A stretch of 64,000 nucleotides of DNA from NCBI GenBank assembly GCA_965215215.1, contig OZ244043.1:1054001-1118000 (forward strand). The letters are read 5' to 3'. The notes under the pieces were generated by a model. It saw only the letters and a program-made list of their open reading frames with translations. It was not told the origin of the DNA and did not search any database. A program made the position numbers and the translations under genes. Position 1 is the first letter of the stretch. Each line of letters starts with the position of its first letter. Source of the DNA: CALDTK01 sp965215215 (GTDB lineage Bacteria > Bacteroidota > Bacteroidia > Chitinophagales > Saprospiraceae). This document shows, piece after piece, positions 25,323 to 34,037 of this stretch.

Positions 25323-25958
25323 CTATCGACTTACCCCCCCCTCCGTCCACCGCATGGTTTCGATTGCCCCGAGCAAGTCGTCGCGCAGGAAGGTGTAGAC
25401 GGGTTGTAGGGAGTCGGACTGAGCCGCCGCATTAACGTAGAGGGCGCCGCGCAGAAAATGGTGCGTACTGTCCGAGAGGTAAAACTGAAAGGGCGAGGCG
25501 ACGTCGCCCGCGATGTCGAACGCGAAGCCGCTCACGTGTGCTTCGGGGCGGTCGATCGCTCGCTCGTCGATGTAATTAGCCACCTGGTTATGCTTTCCGG
25601 CGAGCTCGAAGGCGTCGTTGCGGAGCTTTTCGAACTCGGCGAGCGAATTGATCGGATAGTAGCTGAAGTGCACCTCGCCGTTCAGCTCCGGCGTAACGAG
25701 GTTGAACCAGCAGGGGTGCGCGGGTTGCTCGTCGAAGAAGAGTGTGTCGCGTTTCGTCCGGACGTACGCAGGGATCTGGAAGGTGAACGGGCAAGTTTCG
25801 AGCTCGAAGGAAGTGGGCTCCCCACTCGGAAACTCGATGCGCGGGTAGGCTCTGGGCTTGGGTAGAACAGCCGTACCCTCCCCCTTGCAGCTCGGCCACA
25901 GCAGTCCTCCTCCCGATAGCAGGACAGCGAGGAGTGCGGTATTGAGGGAGGCTTGCAT
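25323..25958 (-). CDS. gldD: Gliding motility lipoprotein GldD
   Basis: A 211-residue lipoprotein (signal and lipobox LLWPSC) with the GldD-family features KPRAYPRIEFP near the start, the CPFTFQIPAYV strand and the NSLAEFEKLRNDAFELAGKH helix region. GldD is required for gliding and type IX secretion in Flavobacterium and sits next to gldE as here. The ATG at 25958 is chosen over GTG 25988 because it gives a standard lipoprotein signal. It is the last gene of the mutY-ssb-gldE-gldD string, 39 bases after gldE. Confidence 0.88.
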   Translation of the reverse strand: MQASLNTALLAVLLSGGGLLWPSCKGEGTAVLPKPRAYPRIEFPSGEPTSFELETCPFTFQIPAYVRTKRDTLFFDEQPAHPCWFNLVTPELNGEVHFSYYPINSLAEFEKLRNDAFELAGKHNQVANYIDERAIDRPEAHVSGFAFDIAGDVASPFQFYLSDSTHHFLRGALYVNAAAQSDSLQPVYTFLRDDLLGAIETMRWTEGGVSR

Positions 25959-25997
25959 ATTGCGTGTCGGGTGAAGCGTAACGAACACACGCGCCCA

Positions 25998-27476
25998 TTA
26001 AGTCGAATCGGCGGAAGAACGCGTCTCTACCGAATCCGGCAAGGTGATTTGAACGAGCTCGATGCGCCGCCTCGAGACGGCCTCGACGAGCAGCTGCAGC
26101 TCGTGCGCGACGATGAGTCGTTTGGGGCGGGGCAGGAAGCCGATGTGTTCGAGGATCAATCCGGCGATCGTATCGGCTTCTCCCCGATCCTCGTCGAGGT
26201 AGCCGGAGGGCAGGCCCATGATCCGGAGGGCGTCGGTGAGCTGGGTTTTGCCGTCAAAACGGTAGGTGCGTTCGTCGAGGCGCTCGAACTGAATCTCGAG
26301 ATCGTCGTCGAACTCATCTTTGATGTCGCCGATAACCTCCTCGAGGATGTCTTCGAGCGTAACCAACCCGCTGGTCCCACCGAACTCATCGACGACCATC
26401 GCCATGTGCAGTCGCTCGGTTTGGAACTCACGCAGTAAGTCGTGGATGCGCTTACTCTCCGGGATGTAGAGCATCGCGTCGCGGGTGAGCGACATCCAGT
26501 TGAACTCCGGTCCGGCGTCGAGGTGTAGGACCAGGTCCTTCGCGTAGAGGATGCCCCTCAATTTGTCGAGGTCCTCCTCGAAAACCGGGATGCGCGAGTA
26601 GCTCGATTCGCGTACGAGGTTGAGCAATTCGGTGAAGGAAGACTTGGCGTCGATGGCGACGATGTCGGCCCGGGAGCGCATGATCTGCCGCACGGTTACG
26701 TCTCCGAACGTGACGAGTCGCTTGAGGATATCCCGTTCGCCGGCGAGGTTGATCTCGTCGCGAACGGTGAGGTCGATGGCCTGGTCGAGCTCCTCGCGCG
26801 TGGCGGCTTCGGCCCCCTGGTGGCGGCGCAGGCGATCCTCGAGGAAGCGGCCCGACCTAACGAGGGCGCCACTGAGCGGGGCGAAGGCCGTAACGAGGAA
26901 GGTCGTGAGGCCCGACATGAGGCGCGAGAGCTGAATGTTGTGGGAGCGTGCGTACACCTTGGGCGTGACCTCTCCGAAAAGCACCAAGAGGAAGGTTACA
27001 CCGATGACCGTAACCAAAAACCGCAACGCCCCGGCGAGGTCGAGGCCGAGTAGCCAATCCCCCACCCCGGGACTGATCTTCCCGAAGCCACGCACCAAGC
27101 CGGCCGCCCACTCGCCGAACTGTGCGTCCGGAAAGAAGGAGCGGATCACGAACTCCGAGAGGAGTACGATCGCGATGTTGATGAAGTTGTTGCTGATCAA
27201 AATCGTGGCCAGCAGGCGGTAAGGCCGCTGCTTGAGCGCCAGGATGCGCAGCGCGGAGGGCGATCCGTCCTCACGGAGCTCCTCGTAGTCGGAGTTGTTG
27301 AGGCTAAAAAAAGCGACCTCACTTCCCGAAACCAGCGCCGAGCTGAGCAGAAGCAACACGAGAATGCCCAAACTCAGCCACGCTCCACCGGAACCTGCGT
27401 CGGCGAGCAACAGACAGGCGAGGGGCTGCGACGCGTAGGTGGTCCTAAGGCAACAGGGACCTGGATCAGCGTCCAA
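25998..27476 (-). CDS. gldE: GldE-type CNNM/CBS transporter-like protein
   Basis: About 492 residues. An N-terminal CNNM/DUF21 membrane domain (helices within about 30-200; VSGSEVAFFSLN and LFGEVTPKVYA motifs) is followed by paired CBS domains (about 225-365) and a CorC_HlyC domain (about 375-465). The family includes Mg2+/Co2+ efflux-related proteins. GldE is the member encoded between ssb and gldD in gliding Bacteroidota and supports GldD. The TTG at 27476 is the annotated start only because no better one is visible; the real start may lie further in. Confidence 0.88.
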   Translation of the reverse strand: MDADPGPCCLRTTYASQPLACLLLADAGSGGAWLSLGILVLLLLSSALVSGSEVAFFSLNNSDYEELREDGSPSALRILALKQRPYRLLATILISNNFINIAIVLLSEFVIRSFFPDAQFGEWAAGLVRGFGKISPGVGDWLLGLDLAGALRFLVTVIGVTFLLVLFGEVTPKVYARSHNIQLSRLMSGLTTFLVTAFAPLSGALVRSGRFLEDRLRRHQGAEAATREELDQAIDLTVRDEINLAGERDILKRLVTFGDVTVRQIMRSRADIVAIDAKSSFTELLNLVRESSYSRIPVFEEDLDKLRGILYAKDLVLHLDAGPEFNWMSLTRDAMLYIPESKRIHDLLREFQTERLHMAMVVDEFGGTSGLVTLEDILEEVIGDIKDEFDDDLEIQFERLDERTYRFDGKTQLTDALRIMGLPSGYLDEDRGEADTIAGLILEHIGFLPRPKRLIVAHELQLLVEAVSRRRIELVQITLPDSVETRSSADST

Positions 27477-27536
27477 TACGGGGGGGTTGGTTCACGGGGC
27501 AAACGGCGGGGCCGCTTTAAGGTTACGGCGCACAAA

Positions 27537-28010
27537 TTAGAAGGGCAGGCCGGACTCGTCACTATCGTTAGCTACACTCGGCCCGCTCCCAATAGATATC
27601 CCCCCCGGCGGATCGACCGCTTCGGTCGGTCTATCCGCCGGCGATTCACCGGGGGCCTCCGTTTTCGTGGGTTTCGAGCCAGCCTCCTTGCGGTCGAGAA
27701 TGCGCAGGTAGTCGGCCACGACTTCGGTTCGTTTACGCTCGATTCCGGCTTTATCCTGCCAGCTTCGGGTGCTCAACTTGCCTTCGAGATACACCAACAT
27801 GCCTTTGTTCAGCGCGTGCTCCGCGCGTTCGGCGAGCTTACGCCAGAGCGTGATCTCGTGCCACTCCGTTCGCTCCCGCCACTCCCCATCGGTGCCCCGG
27901 TAGCGCTCGCTGGTGGCTAACGAGAACGAAGCTACCGCCGCCCCGCTCTCCAGACGACGCAGTTGCGGATCGCGCCCCACGTTCCCTACGAGCGTAACTT
28001 TGTTTACCAT
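27537..28010 (-). CDS. ssb: Single-stranded DNA-binding protein
   Basis: A 157-residue SSB with an N-terminal OB fold (VNKVTLVGNVGRDPQLRRLE, WHEITLWRKLAERAEHALNK, LSTRSWQDKAGIERKRTE), a Pro/Gly-rich linker and the acidic tip DSDESGLPF that recruits partner proteins. It lies 20 bases after mutY and 60 before gldE, the conserved Bacteroidota arrangement. GC-rich with no iterated motif inside. Confidence 0.96.
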   Translation of the reverse strand: MVNKVTLVGNVGRDPQLRRLESGAAVASFSLATSERYRGTDGEWRERTEWHEITLWRKLAERAEHALNKGMLVYLEGKLSTRSWQDKAGIERKRTEVVADYLRILDRKEAGSKPTKTEAPGESPADRPTEAVDPPGGISIGSGPSVANDSDESGLPF

Positions 28011-28030
28011 GTCGTGCGAGTTGGGTTAAC

Positions 28031-29128
28031 CTACGCGAAGCCGAGGGTAAGCTCGTGCATCCCCTCCCGCAAGTAACGCTCGACGACGCGGGGTAGCCCA
28101 ACGTTAGTCACCTCGTCCGCCGTCATCCACGAGCAGTTTTGCGGAAGCGCGAGTCGTGTTCCGAGGAGTCGGTAGTGCCAAAAGCGCACGTGTAGGTCTT
28201 GGTGGCTTAGTACGTGCTTAACCGGCTCGGTACGGCGTAAGAATTCGGCGCGCGCCGGTAAGTCCCACACCTCCAGAGCGGCCTCGAATTCCGCTTTGAG
28301 CGAGAAAAAATTCGCGGGCTCTGCCTCCGGAAAATCGTACAGTCCCTGCCATATGTCTTTACCGGTTCGCTTCCGCAAAACGGACCGTGCGCTACCGTCC
28401 GTGAGGTGTAGGTACTCGATGTGGCGGGTGCGCCGCCTGACCTTCCCGACCTTCTTCGGAAGCTCCGCGACCGTGCCCTCCCGAAAGGCTACACAGTTTT
28501 CGCGCAGTGGGCATCCGTCGCAGTCCGGCGATTTGGGGGTACAAACCAGCGCCCCAAAATCCATGATCGCCTGGTTGTAAGCCGCCGGTCGATCTACCGG
28601 CAGCAACGCAGCGGCGAGCGCCCGGAACTCGCGCTGACCGGGAGTGGTATCGATGGCTTCGTCCACCCCGAGGTAGCGGGCCAATACGCGGTACACGTTC
28701 CCGTCCACCACCGCTACCGGCTCGTCGTACGCGAAGCTCGCGATGGCGGCGGCGGTGTACGGTCCGACGCCCGGCAACGCGCGCAACGCGGCGGCGGTGA
28801 CCGGGAACGTACCCCCGGCGGCGCTTACCCGCTTGGCGGCACGGTGCAGGTTGCGGGCGCGGGAGTAGTACCCCAAACCTTGCCAGTGCGACATAACCTC
28901 ATCCTCGGAGGCGGCGGCGAGCTCGTGTACCGTCGGGAACGAGCGCACGAAACGCGCGTAGTAAGCCGCCCCCTGGGCAACGCGGGTCTGCTGCAGGATT
29001 ACCTCGCTGAGCCACACCCGGTACGGATCGCGCTCGCCCCGCCAGGCCATGGGCCTATCTACTGCGGCCCCCCAGGCGAGTAGGGTGCGGACGAAAAACG
29101 TGCGCGATTCAGCAGCTCGACGACGCAA
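28031..29128 (-). CDS. mutY: A/G-specific adenine DNA glycosylase MutY
   Basis: A 365-residue enzyme that removes adenine mispaired with 8-oxoguanine. Catalytic Glu in SEVILQQTRV, helix-hairpin-helix LPGVGPYTAAAIASFA, catalytic Asp in VDGNVYRVLARYLG, and the iron-sulfur cluster cysteines in CTPKSPDCDGCPLRENC. A C-terminal NUDIX-like 8-oxoG recognition domain follows (about 235-350). The TTG start at 29128 is 26 bases after the sigma factor stop. Contains two 13-base variants of the iterated motif (28136 and 28369). Confidence 0.96.
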   Translation of the reverse strand: MRRRAAESRTFFVRTLLAWGAAVDRPMAWRGERDPYRVWLSEVILQQTRVAQGAAYYARFVRSFPTVHELAAASEDEVMSHWQGLGYYSRARNLHRAAKRVSAAGGTFPVTAAALRALPGVGPYTAAAIASFAYDEPVAVVDGNVYRVLARYLGVDEAIDTTPGQREFRALAAALLPVDRPAAYNQAIMDFGALVCTPKSPDCDGCPLRENCVAFREGTVAELPKKVGKVRRRTRHIEYLHLTDGSARSVLRKRTGKDIWQGLYDFPEAEPANFFSLKAEFEAALEVWDLPARAEFLRRTEPVKHVLSHQDLHVRFWHYRLLGTRLALPQNCSWMTADEVTNVGLPRVVERYLREGMHELTLGFA

Positions 29129-29154
29129 GGGCGGTAAACGGGATGCCCCGCAAA

Positions 29155-29694
29155 CTAGTAGCGGGAGGCGAGACGGATGGACGCGTAGTTGTCGTACCGT
29201 TCGTCGATGCGCGCCTTTAGGTCTTTGCGCGCGAAGAAGATGCGGCTCTTGATCGTTCCGAGGGGTAAACCGAGTTGATCGGCGATCTCCTGGTACTTGA
29301 AGCCTTTGTGGTGGAGCAGGAAGGGGGTCTTCAGCGTCGGATCCAAATCGGCGATCAGCGTATTGAGCTCTTTAATAAAAATCTCACTCTCCGCCTGGTT
29401 CCCCACCGAGTTTCCCCCGCTATTGAGGTAGTAGAGGTTGTCGGTGGAATCCATGATCGTGTTGGCCTTCACCTTGCGCCGGTAGTTGTTGATGAAGATG
29501 TTCTTCATGATCGTGAATAGCCAAGCCTTGAAGTTGGTGCCCGCGCGGAACTTATCCCGGTTGGTCATCGCGCGGAAGGCGGTCTCCTGGTATAAGTCTT
29601 TGGCGTCCTCCGAATTCTTCGTCAGGTTGTAGGCGAAGGCCTGCAGCATGGACGTCAGTTGGTCGAAGCGATCGTCGAATTCGAATGTGGTCAT
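29155..29694 (-). CDS. ECF-type RNA polymerase sigma factor (second)
   Basis: A 179-residue sigma factor. Region 2: SEDAKDLYQETAFRAMTNRD and FKAWLFTIMKNIFINNYRRK. Region 4: PFLLHHKGFKYQEIADQLGL and PLGTIKSRIFFARKDLKARI. This form is widespread in Bacteroidota as a stand-alone factor without an adjacent anti-sigma. It heads the mutY-ssb-gldE-gldD string, and its upstream 236 bases hold no gene. Confidence 0.92.
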   Translation of the reverse strand: MTTFEFDDRFDQLTSMLQAFAYNLTKNSEDAKDLYQETAFRAMTNRDKFRAGTNFKAWLFTIMKNIFINNYRRKVKANTIMDSTDNLYYLNSGGNSVGNQAESEIFIKELNTLIADLDPTLKTPFLLHHKGFKYQEIADQLGLPLGTIKSRIFFARKDLKARIDERYDNYASIRLASRY

Positions 29695-29872
29695 GGCGGG
29701 TGAGATTGAAGCGCGTGCTACTTGCCTAAAGATAACCCTAAGGTAGGTCTCAGTTCACTCCGAACCCACCGCCTCAGGGTATGACTTCGCGACTTCGGAC
29801 TAGAATTTCGGACGATTATCTACGCAACTGTCTGACGGTCAAGTATGAGTTTTAGAAACTTTACTTTCCGAA

Positions 29873-29892
29873 CTTTCAATAACTATTGAAAG
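29873..29892. repeat. Perfect short inverted repeat between LptF/G and sigma gene
   Basis: CTTTCAATA at 29873-29881 and its exact complement at 29884-29892 are separated by two bases. It lies 38 bases beyond the LptF/G stop and 180 bases upstream of the sigma gene start. It could terminate the secA-to-LptF string or bind a regulator of the sigma gene. The 2-base spacer makes it unlikely to fold as a standard terminator without opening base pairs. Confidence 0.4.
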
Positions 29893-29930
29893 CTGATCCT
29901 TCTGTGACAGGACTGCTTCCTTCGATCCGT

Positions 29931-31019
29931 TTACCGTTGCGCCCTGGATAACAAGATAACCGCGACGATTCCGAACAGCAGGTTCGGGATCCAGACGCCG
30001 ATGAGCGCCGGCATCGCGTTGCTGTTCGCGAAGGTGTGGGAGAAGCGACTCAGGAACACGAACAGTGCCCCCAGCGCGATGCCGGTGGCCAGGTGGATCC
30101 CCAATCCGCCCCGCGTTTTGCGGCCGGCGATCGCCAGGCCGATCAGCGTGAGGATCAGTACGCTGAAGGGCTCGGCCGTACGCTTCTCGCGCTCGATCTC
30201 GAAGGCCTTCGTATTCCCTACCCCTCGTGCGCGCTCCTTCTTGATGTAGCTGACCAACCTCGCGGTAGGCAGCTGGTCTTTCTCGTACTTGTAGGCGACG
30301 AAGTCGGAGGGGTACAACGCCAGGGTCGTGTCGATTGGCGCTCGGCGGTCGGCGCTGAAGGTTTCGTGCAGCTCGTCGAAGGTGCGGTAGCTGTGGTTGT
30401 ACAGCCGCCAGGTACTGTCCCGCCCCCGCCACTCCGCGCGGGCGGCGGTGAGCACGCTCAACAGCTTCGGACCGTCGTAGGATTCGAGCCGGAAATCTCG
30501 GGCCACGCTGTCCGACTTAGCGTAGTGCCGCACGTAGATCTTCTTCCCGGGCGCGATAAACATGTGCACGTCGGAGTTGCGCCCCAGGTCCTTCTCTCGC
30601 CCCAATCGATCGCGCTCGAAAGCGAGGCGGTACTGATTGCCGTAGGGCACGACGACGTGGTTGAGCGCCAGACTCAGGCAGGCGATGAGTCCGGCGGCAA
30701 ACAAGTAGGGCCATGTGATCCGGCGCAGGCTCATACCCGCATTCAGCATCGAGAGGATCTCCGAGTTGTCGGCGAGGCGACTCGTGAAGAAGATCACGCT
30801 GATGAGCGCGTAGAGCGGGATGAGTTGCGCGTTGATGTACGGGATGTACCAGAGGTAGTAGCCCGTGATCACGTCCGTCCAGCCCACGTCGTTCACGATG
30901 AATTTCTGGACCTTCTCGGAGAAGTCCACGACCGCCGAGATCATCGTGAAAATGAGCACCGTAAACCCGAAGGTCCGCAGGTAATTCCCGATAATGTACC
31001 AGTCGATCCGTTTGAACAC
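29931..31019 (-). CDS. LptF/LptG-family LPS export permease
   Basis: A 362-residue YjgP/YjgQ protein with three N-terminal helices, a periplasmic beta-jellyroll (about 120-250) and three C-terminal helices. Together with LptB ATPase it extracts lipopolysaccharide from the inner membrane. Key segments are IDWYIIGNYLRTFGFTVLIF, SEILSMLNAGMSLRRI and KAFEIEREKRTAEPFSVLIL. Whether it is LptF or LptG cannot be decided. It is 6 bases after tgt, a pairing common in Bacteroidota. Confidence 0.9.
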   Translation of the reverse strand: MFKRIDWYIIGNYLRTFGFTVLIFTMISAVVDFSEKVQKFIVNDVGWTDVITGYYLWYIPYINAQLIPLYALISVIFFTSRLADNSEILSMLNAGMSLRRITWPYLFAAGLIACLSLALNHVVVPYGNQYRLAFERDRLGREKDLGRNSDVHMFIAPGKKIYVRHYAKSDSVARDFRLESYDGPKLLSVLTAARAEWRGRDSTWRLYNHSYRTFDELHETFSADRRAPIDTTLALYPSDFVAYKYEKDQLPTARLVSYIKKERARGVGNTKAFEIEREKRTAEPFSVLILTLIGLAIAGRKTRGGLGIHLATGIALGALFVFLSRFSHTFANSNAMPALIGVWIPNLLFGIVAVILLSRAQR

Positions 31020-31025
31020 AGGCGC

Positions 31026-32156
31026 TCAGAGCTTACGGACAAGGTCGGGCACGATTGCCGTTCGCCACCGGGCGAAGTTTCCGTCGAGGATCCGCTGCCG
31101 CGCCTCGCCGACCAGCCAGAGGAAGAACGCCAGGTTGTGCAGCGTACACAACTGTCCGCCGAGCGATTCTCCGGAGTTGACCAGGTGGCGCACGTAGGCC
31201 CGTGAGTGCAGCCTACTCGTGGGTGCCGTGCTTTCGGCGTCGAGTGGGGTGTGGTCGTTGGCCCACCTACTGTTACGCATGTTCATCAACCCGCGGCGCG
31301 TGTAGATGTGCCCGTGGCGCCCGTTGCGGCTCGGGAGCACGCAGTCGAACATGTCGACGCCCCGCGCGATGCACTCCACGAGGTTGGCGGGCGTACCTAC
31401 GCCCATGAGGTAGCGCGGCTTACCCGCCGGCAAGATCTCACAAACCTGCTGCACGGTCGGGTACATCTCGGTTATCGGCTCGCCCACGCTCAGTCCGCCG
31501 ATCGCGTTACCCGGCAACTCTTTACCCGCGATGTACTCCGCGCTCTCCCTGCGCAAATCCGCGTAGGTGCTCCCCTGCAGGATCGGGAAGAGGGCCTGCG
31601 TATAGCCGTGCGGGCACGCGCTTGCGCTAAAACGCTCCACGCACCGATCGAGCCACCGGTGGGTGAGCTCCATACTCGTTTTCGCGTAAGCGTGGGTGCT
31701 CGGATACGGCGGGCACTCGTCGAAGGCCATCACGATGTCGGCGCCGATCCGGCGTTGGATGTCCATCACCGATTCCGGGGTGAAGAGCGTTTTGTCGCCG
31801 TTTACGTGATTGCGGAAGGTAGCGCCCCCCTCGCTCAGCTTGCGGTTGTTGGCTAAGGAGTACACCTGGTAACCGCCGGAGTCGGTGAGCATCGGCCCGC
31901 GCCACTTCGAGAACTCCTGCACCCCGCCCGCCGCCTCGACCACGTCGATGCCCGGCCGCACGAAGAGGTGATAGGTATTGGCGAGAACGATCTGCGCCCG
32001 CACGTCCTCGTGCAACTCGCGCGGGTGGATCGATTTGACCGTGGCCGCCGTGCCGACGGGCATGAAGATGGGCGTGCGAACGGCGCCGTGGTCGGTGAGG
32101 AGCTCCCCGGCCCGGGCGGAGGTGTGGCGATCGGTAGCCTGGAGGGTAAACTGCAT
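31026..32156 (-). CDS. tgt: tRNA-guanine(34) transglycosylase (Tgt), zinc cysteines replaced
   Basis: A 376-residue TGT that inserts preQ1 at wobble position 34 on the queuosine pathway. The active site is present: MLTDSGGYQVYSL, GGLSVGEP and the nucleophile region VDMFDCVLPSRNGRHG. The usual C-x-C-x2-C zinc motif is not: the matching segment reads ESTAPTS, with Ser, Ala, Ser in place of the three cysteines, while the later His (LCTLHN) remains. I believe other Bacteroidota Tgt proteins also lack these cysteines. Iterated motifs at 31620 and 31678. Confidence 0.93.
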   Translation of the reverse strand: MQFTLQATDRHTSARAGELLTDHGAVRTPIFMPVGTAATVKSIHPRELHEDVRAQIVLANTYHLFVRPGIDVVEAAGGVQEFSKWRGPMLTDSGGYQVYSLANNRKLSEGGATFRNHVNGDKTLFTPESVMDIQRRIGADIVMAFDECPPYPSTHAYAKTSMELTHRWLDRCVERFSASACPHGYTQALFPILQGSTYADLRRESAEYIAGKELPGNAIGGLSVGEPITEMYPTVQQVCEILPAGKPRYLMGVGTPANLVECIARGVDMFDCVLPSRNGRHGHIYTRRGLMNMRNSRWANDHTPLDAESTAPTSRLHSRAYVRHLVNSGESLGGQLCTLHNLAFFLWLVGEARQRILDGNFARWRTAIVPDLVRKL

Positions 32157-32165
32157 TCGGGCGCA

Positions 32166-33599
32166 CTAGGTAGTGCGTTCGGCCCGGGTGGCATCGAGGC
32201 GGAGTGCCACACCGACGATGAGGGTAAACGAAATGAGGCTAGAGCCGCCGTAGGAGATGAACGGCAGCGGGATACCGATAACGGGCGTGAGGCCCATCGT
32301 CATGCCGATGTTGAGCAAGAAGTGGATAAAGAGCATTCCCGCGATGCCGTACATGTAGTACTGCGCGAAAAGGGATTTTTGGCGCTCGGCCAGATTCACG
32401 AGGCGTAGCAGCAGCGCTAAAAACAGTCCGATTACGAGGGTCGAGCCGATGAAGCCGTGCTCCTCGCCCACCGTACAGAAAATGAAGTCCGTCGTTTGCT
32501 CCGGCACGTAGCGCAGTTTGGTGAGCGTGCCGTCGAGAAAGCCCTTGCCCTCGAAGCCGCCGGAGCCGATCGCCATTTTCGACTGCAGCACATTGTAGAG
32601 CGAGCCACGCGGATCGCACTTCGAGGGTTGCAGCCACACGTTGATGCGATCCTGCTGGTGCGGGGCGAGCATATTGTTGAAAAGGAAGTTGGCGGTCGCC
32701 GCCATCGCGGTACCTCCGACGACTAAGGTGGCCAAGCTCATGACCAAACCGCGCCGGCGGCGGGTGTACCAATAGCTCGCCAGGCCGGCGAATACGGCGG
32801 TGGCGAGCGCGACCGGGAGGTACCAGTCTCCCCCCTGATCGAGGTAGTACCCCAATCCTACCGCACCGGCTACGGCACCGAGCGCGTAGTACACCCGTCG
32901 CTCGAAGAGCAAAGTCATGACGAGCGTCGAGAGGCCGAGGAGGGCCAGCCCGACCCGCGAGGGCGGCACCACGAAGCCGAGCGTGAGGAGGACCATCACG
33001 CCGAAGCCGAACACGAAGAGGTTGCCGTTGAGCCCGGCGCGGTACATCACGAGCATCAGGCCGAAGAACACGAGCGCAGATCCGGCATCGGGTTGGAGCA
33101 GGATCAGGGCCGAGGGCGCCAGCATCAGGGCCCCCGCGATGAGCCACGTCTGCAGGTTCCGTACCTGCCCGCGGTAGGCCGCCAGAAAACTGGCTACCCC
33201 GAGTGCCGCGCCAAACTTGGCCAACTCGCTCGGCTGCAGGCTGAACCCACCGATCCCGTACCACGAACGCGCACCCTTCACCTCCTTGCCGAACACGAGT
33301 ACGCCGGCCAGCAGCAGGAGTCCGAGTCCGTAAATAACGAAGGCGCCGTTGTGGTAGAACTTGGCGTCGATTACGAGGCAGCAGAGCAGGAGTAGCATGC
33401 TGACGCCCAAAAAGATCGTCTGCTTGCCCACCACGGTACCGGTGAGCCACTCACCGAGGCCCTCCGGGTAGCCCTGCCCGTAGCCCGCCGCGTAGATCAT
33501 CACCCAGCCTACGGCCAGCAGGGCGAGCAAGATGGAGAGCAGCACCCAATCGACGTTCGCGATCGGATTCCGCAACACCGCACGGCGGGACGCTTTCAT
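32166..33599 (-). CDS. rodA: Rod-shape SEDS glycosyltransferase RodA
   Basis: A 477-residue SEDS protein with about ten membrane helices. It polymerises lipid II into peptidoglycan with a class B PBP during elongation. Diagnostic blocks are RSWYGIGGFSLQPSELAKFG, QPDAGSALVF, GFEGKGFLDGT, EEHGFIGSTL and the final GIPLPFISYGGSSL. The central insertion of helices (about 200-280) is longer than in E. coli RodA. It is 18 bases after the SPOR gene and 9 bases before tgt. No PBP2 gene lies in the window. Confidence 0.93.
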   Translation of the reverse strand: MKASRRAVLRNPIANVDWVLLSILLALLAVGWVMIYAAGYGQGYPEGLGEWLTGTVVGKQTIFLGVSMLLLLCCLVIDAKFYHNGAFVIYGLGLLLLAGVLVFGKEVKGARSWYGIGGFSLQPSELAKFGAALGVASFLAAYRGQVRNLQTWLIAGALMLAPSALILLQPDAGSALVFFGLMLVMYRAGLNGNLFVFGFGVMVLLTLGFVVPPSRVGLALLGLSTLVMTLLFERRVYYALGAVAGAVGLGYYLDQGGDWYLPVALATAVFAGLASYWYTRRRRGLVMSLATLVVGGTAMAATANFLFNNMLAPHQQDRINVWLQPSKCDPRGSLYNVLQSKMAIGSGGFEGKGFLDGTLTKLRYVPEQTTDFIFCTVGEEHGFIGSTLVIGLFLALLLRLVNLAERQKSLFAQYYMYGIAGMLFIHFLLNIGMTMGLTPVIGIPLPFISYGGSSLISFTLIVGVALRLDATRAERTT

Positions 33600-33617
33600 C
33601 CCCCCGTATACGGGAGA

Positions 33618-34037
33618 CTACCTCGATTGGATAACCTCCGCCTGCTCCAAATCGCTCGTCACGGCGAGGTAGGCGCTCGGAAAGCGGCGCTTGATGCGGT
33701 AGAGGTAAGTCGTAGCCCGGGCTCGGTCGGTGAAAGCGCCGGTGCGGAGCTTGTAGTACGGGGCGTCGTGAATCCAGTCCACCGACTCCCCCGGGTACTC
33801 CTCCTTGAACTTCTCCTCGACCTCCTCGAGCTTGAGGCGGTCGGTCGTCGCCACGATCTGCACCCGGAAACCCTGCAGCTTGCGCTCCGGATCGCGGTTG
33901 ATCTCGGTCATCCGCTCGAGCATCTGCGTGAACGGCCCGTGCTCCACGATCTCCACTTGGGCCAGTAGCGTCGGCGCTCCCGCCAGAAGCAGGGTGCAAC
34001 CGAGTAAAAGCGATCGGATCAGCGGACTAGCGGCCAT
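33618..34037 (-). CDS. Secreted SPOR-domain protein
   Basis: A 139-residue protein with a signal peptide (LLLGCTLLLAGAPTLLAQ) and a SPOR domain at about 55-130 (GFRVQIVATTDRLKLEEVEE, YYKLRTGAFTDRARATTYLY). SPOR domains bind denuded glycan strands at sites of cell-wall cleavage. The start overlaps the secA stop by 11 bases. Its place between secA and rodA fits an envelope role. Confidence 0.85.
   Translation of the reverse strand: MAASPLIRSLLLGCTLLLAGAPTLLAQVEIVEHGPFTQMLERMTEINRDPERKLQGFRVQIVATTDRLKLEEVEEKFKEEYPGESVDWIHDAPYYKLRTGAFTDRARATTYLYRIKRRFPSAYLAVTSDLEQAEVIQSR

Noticed and set aside
26250..26270. GTTTTGCCGTCAAAAC in gldE as a member of the 15-base variant
   Set aside because: Symmetric but without the AAGGC end; probably coincidental.
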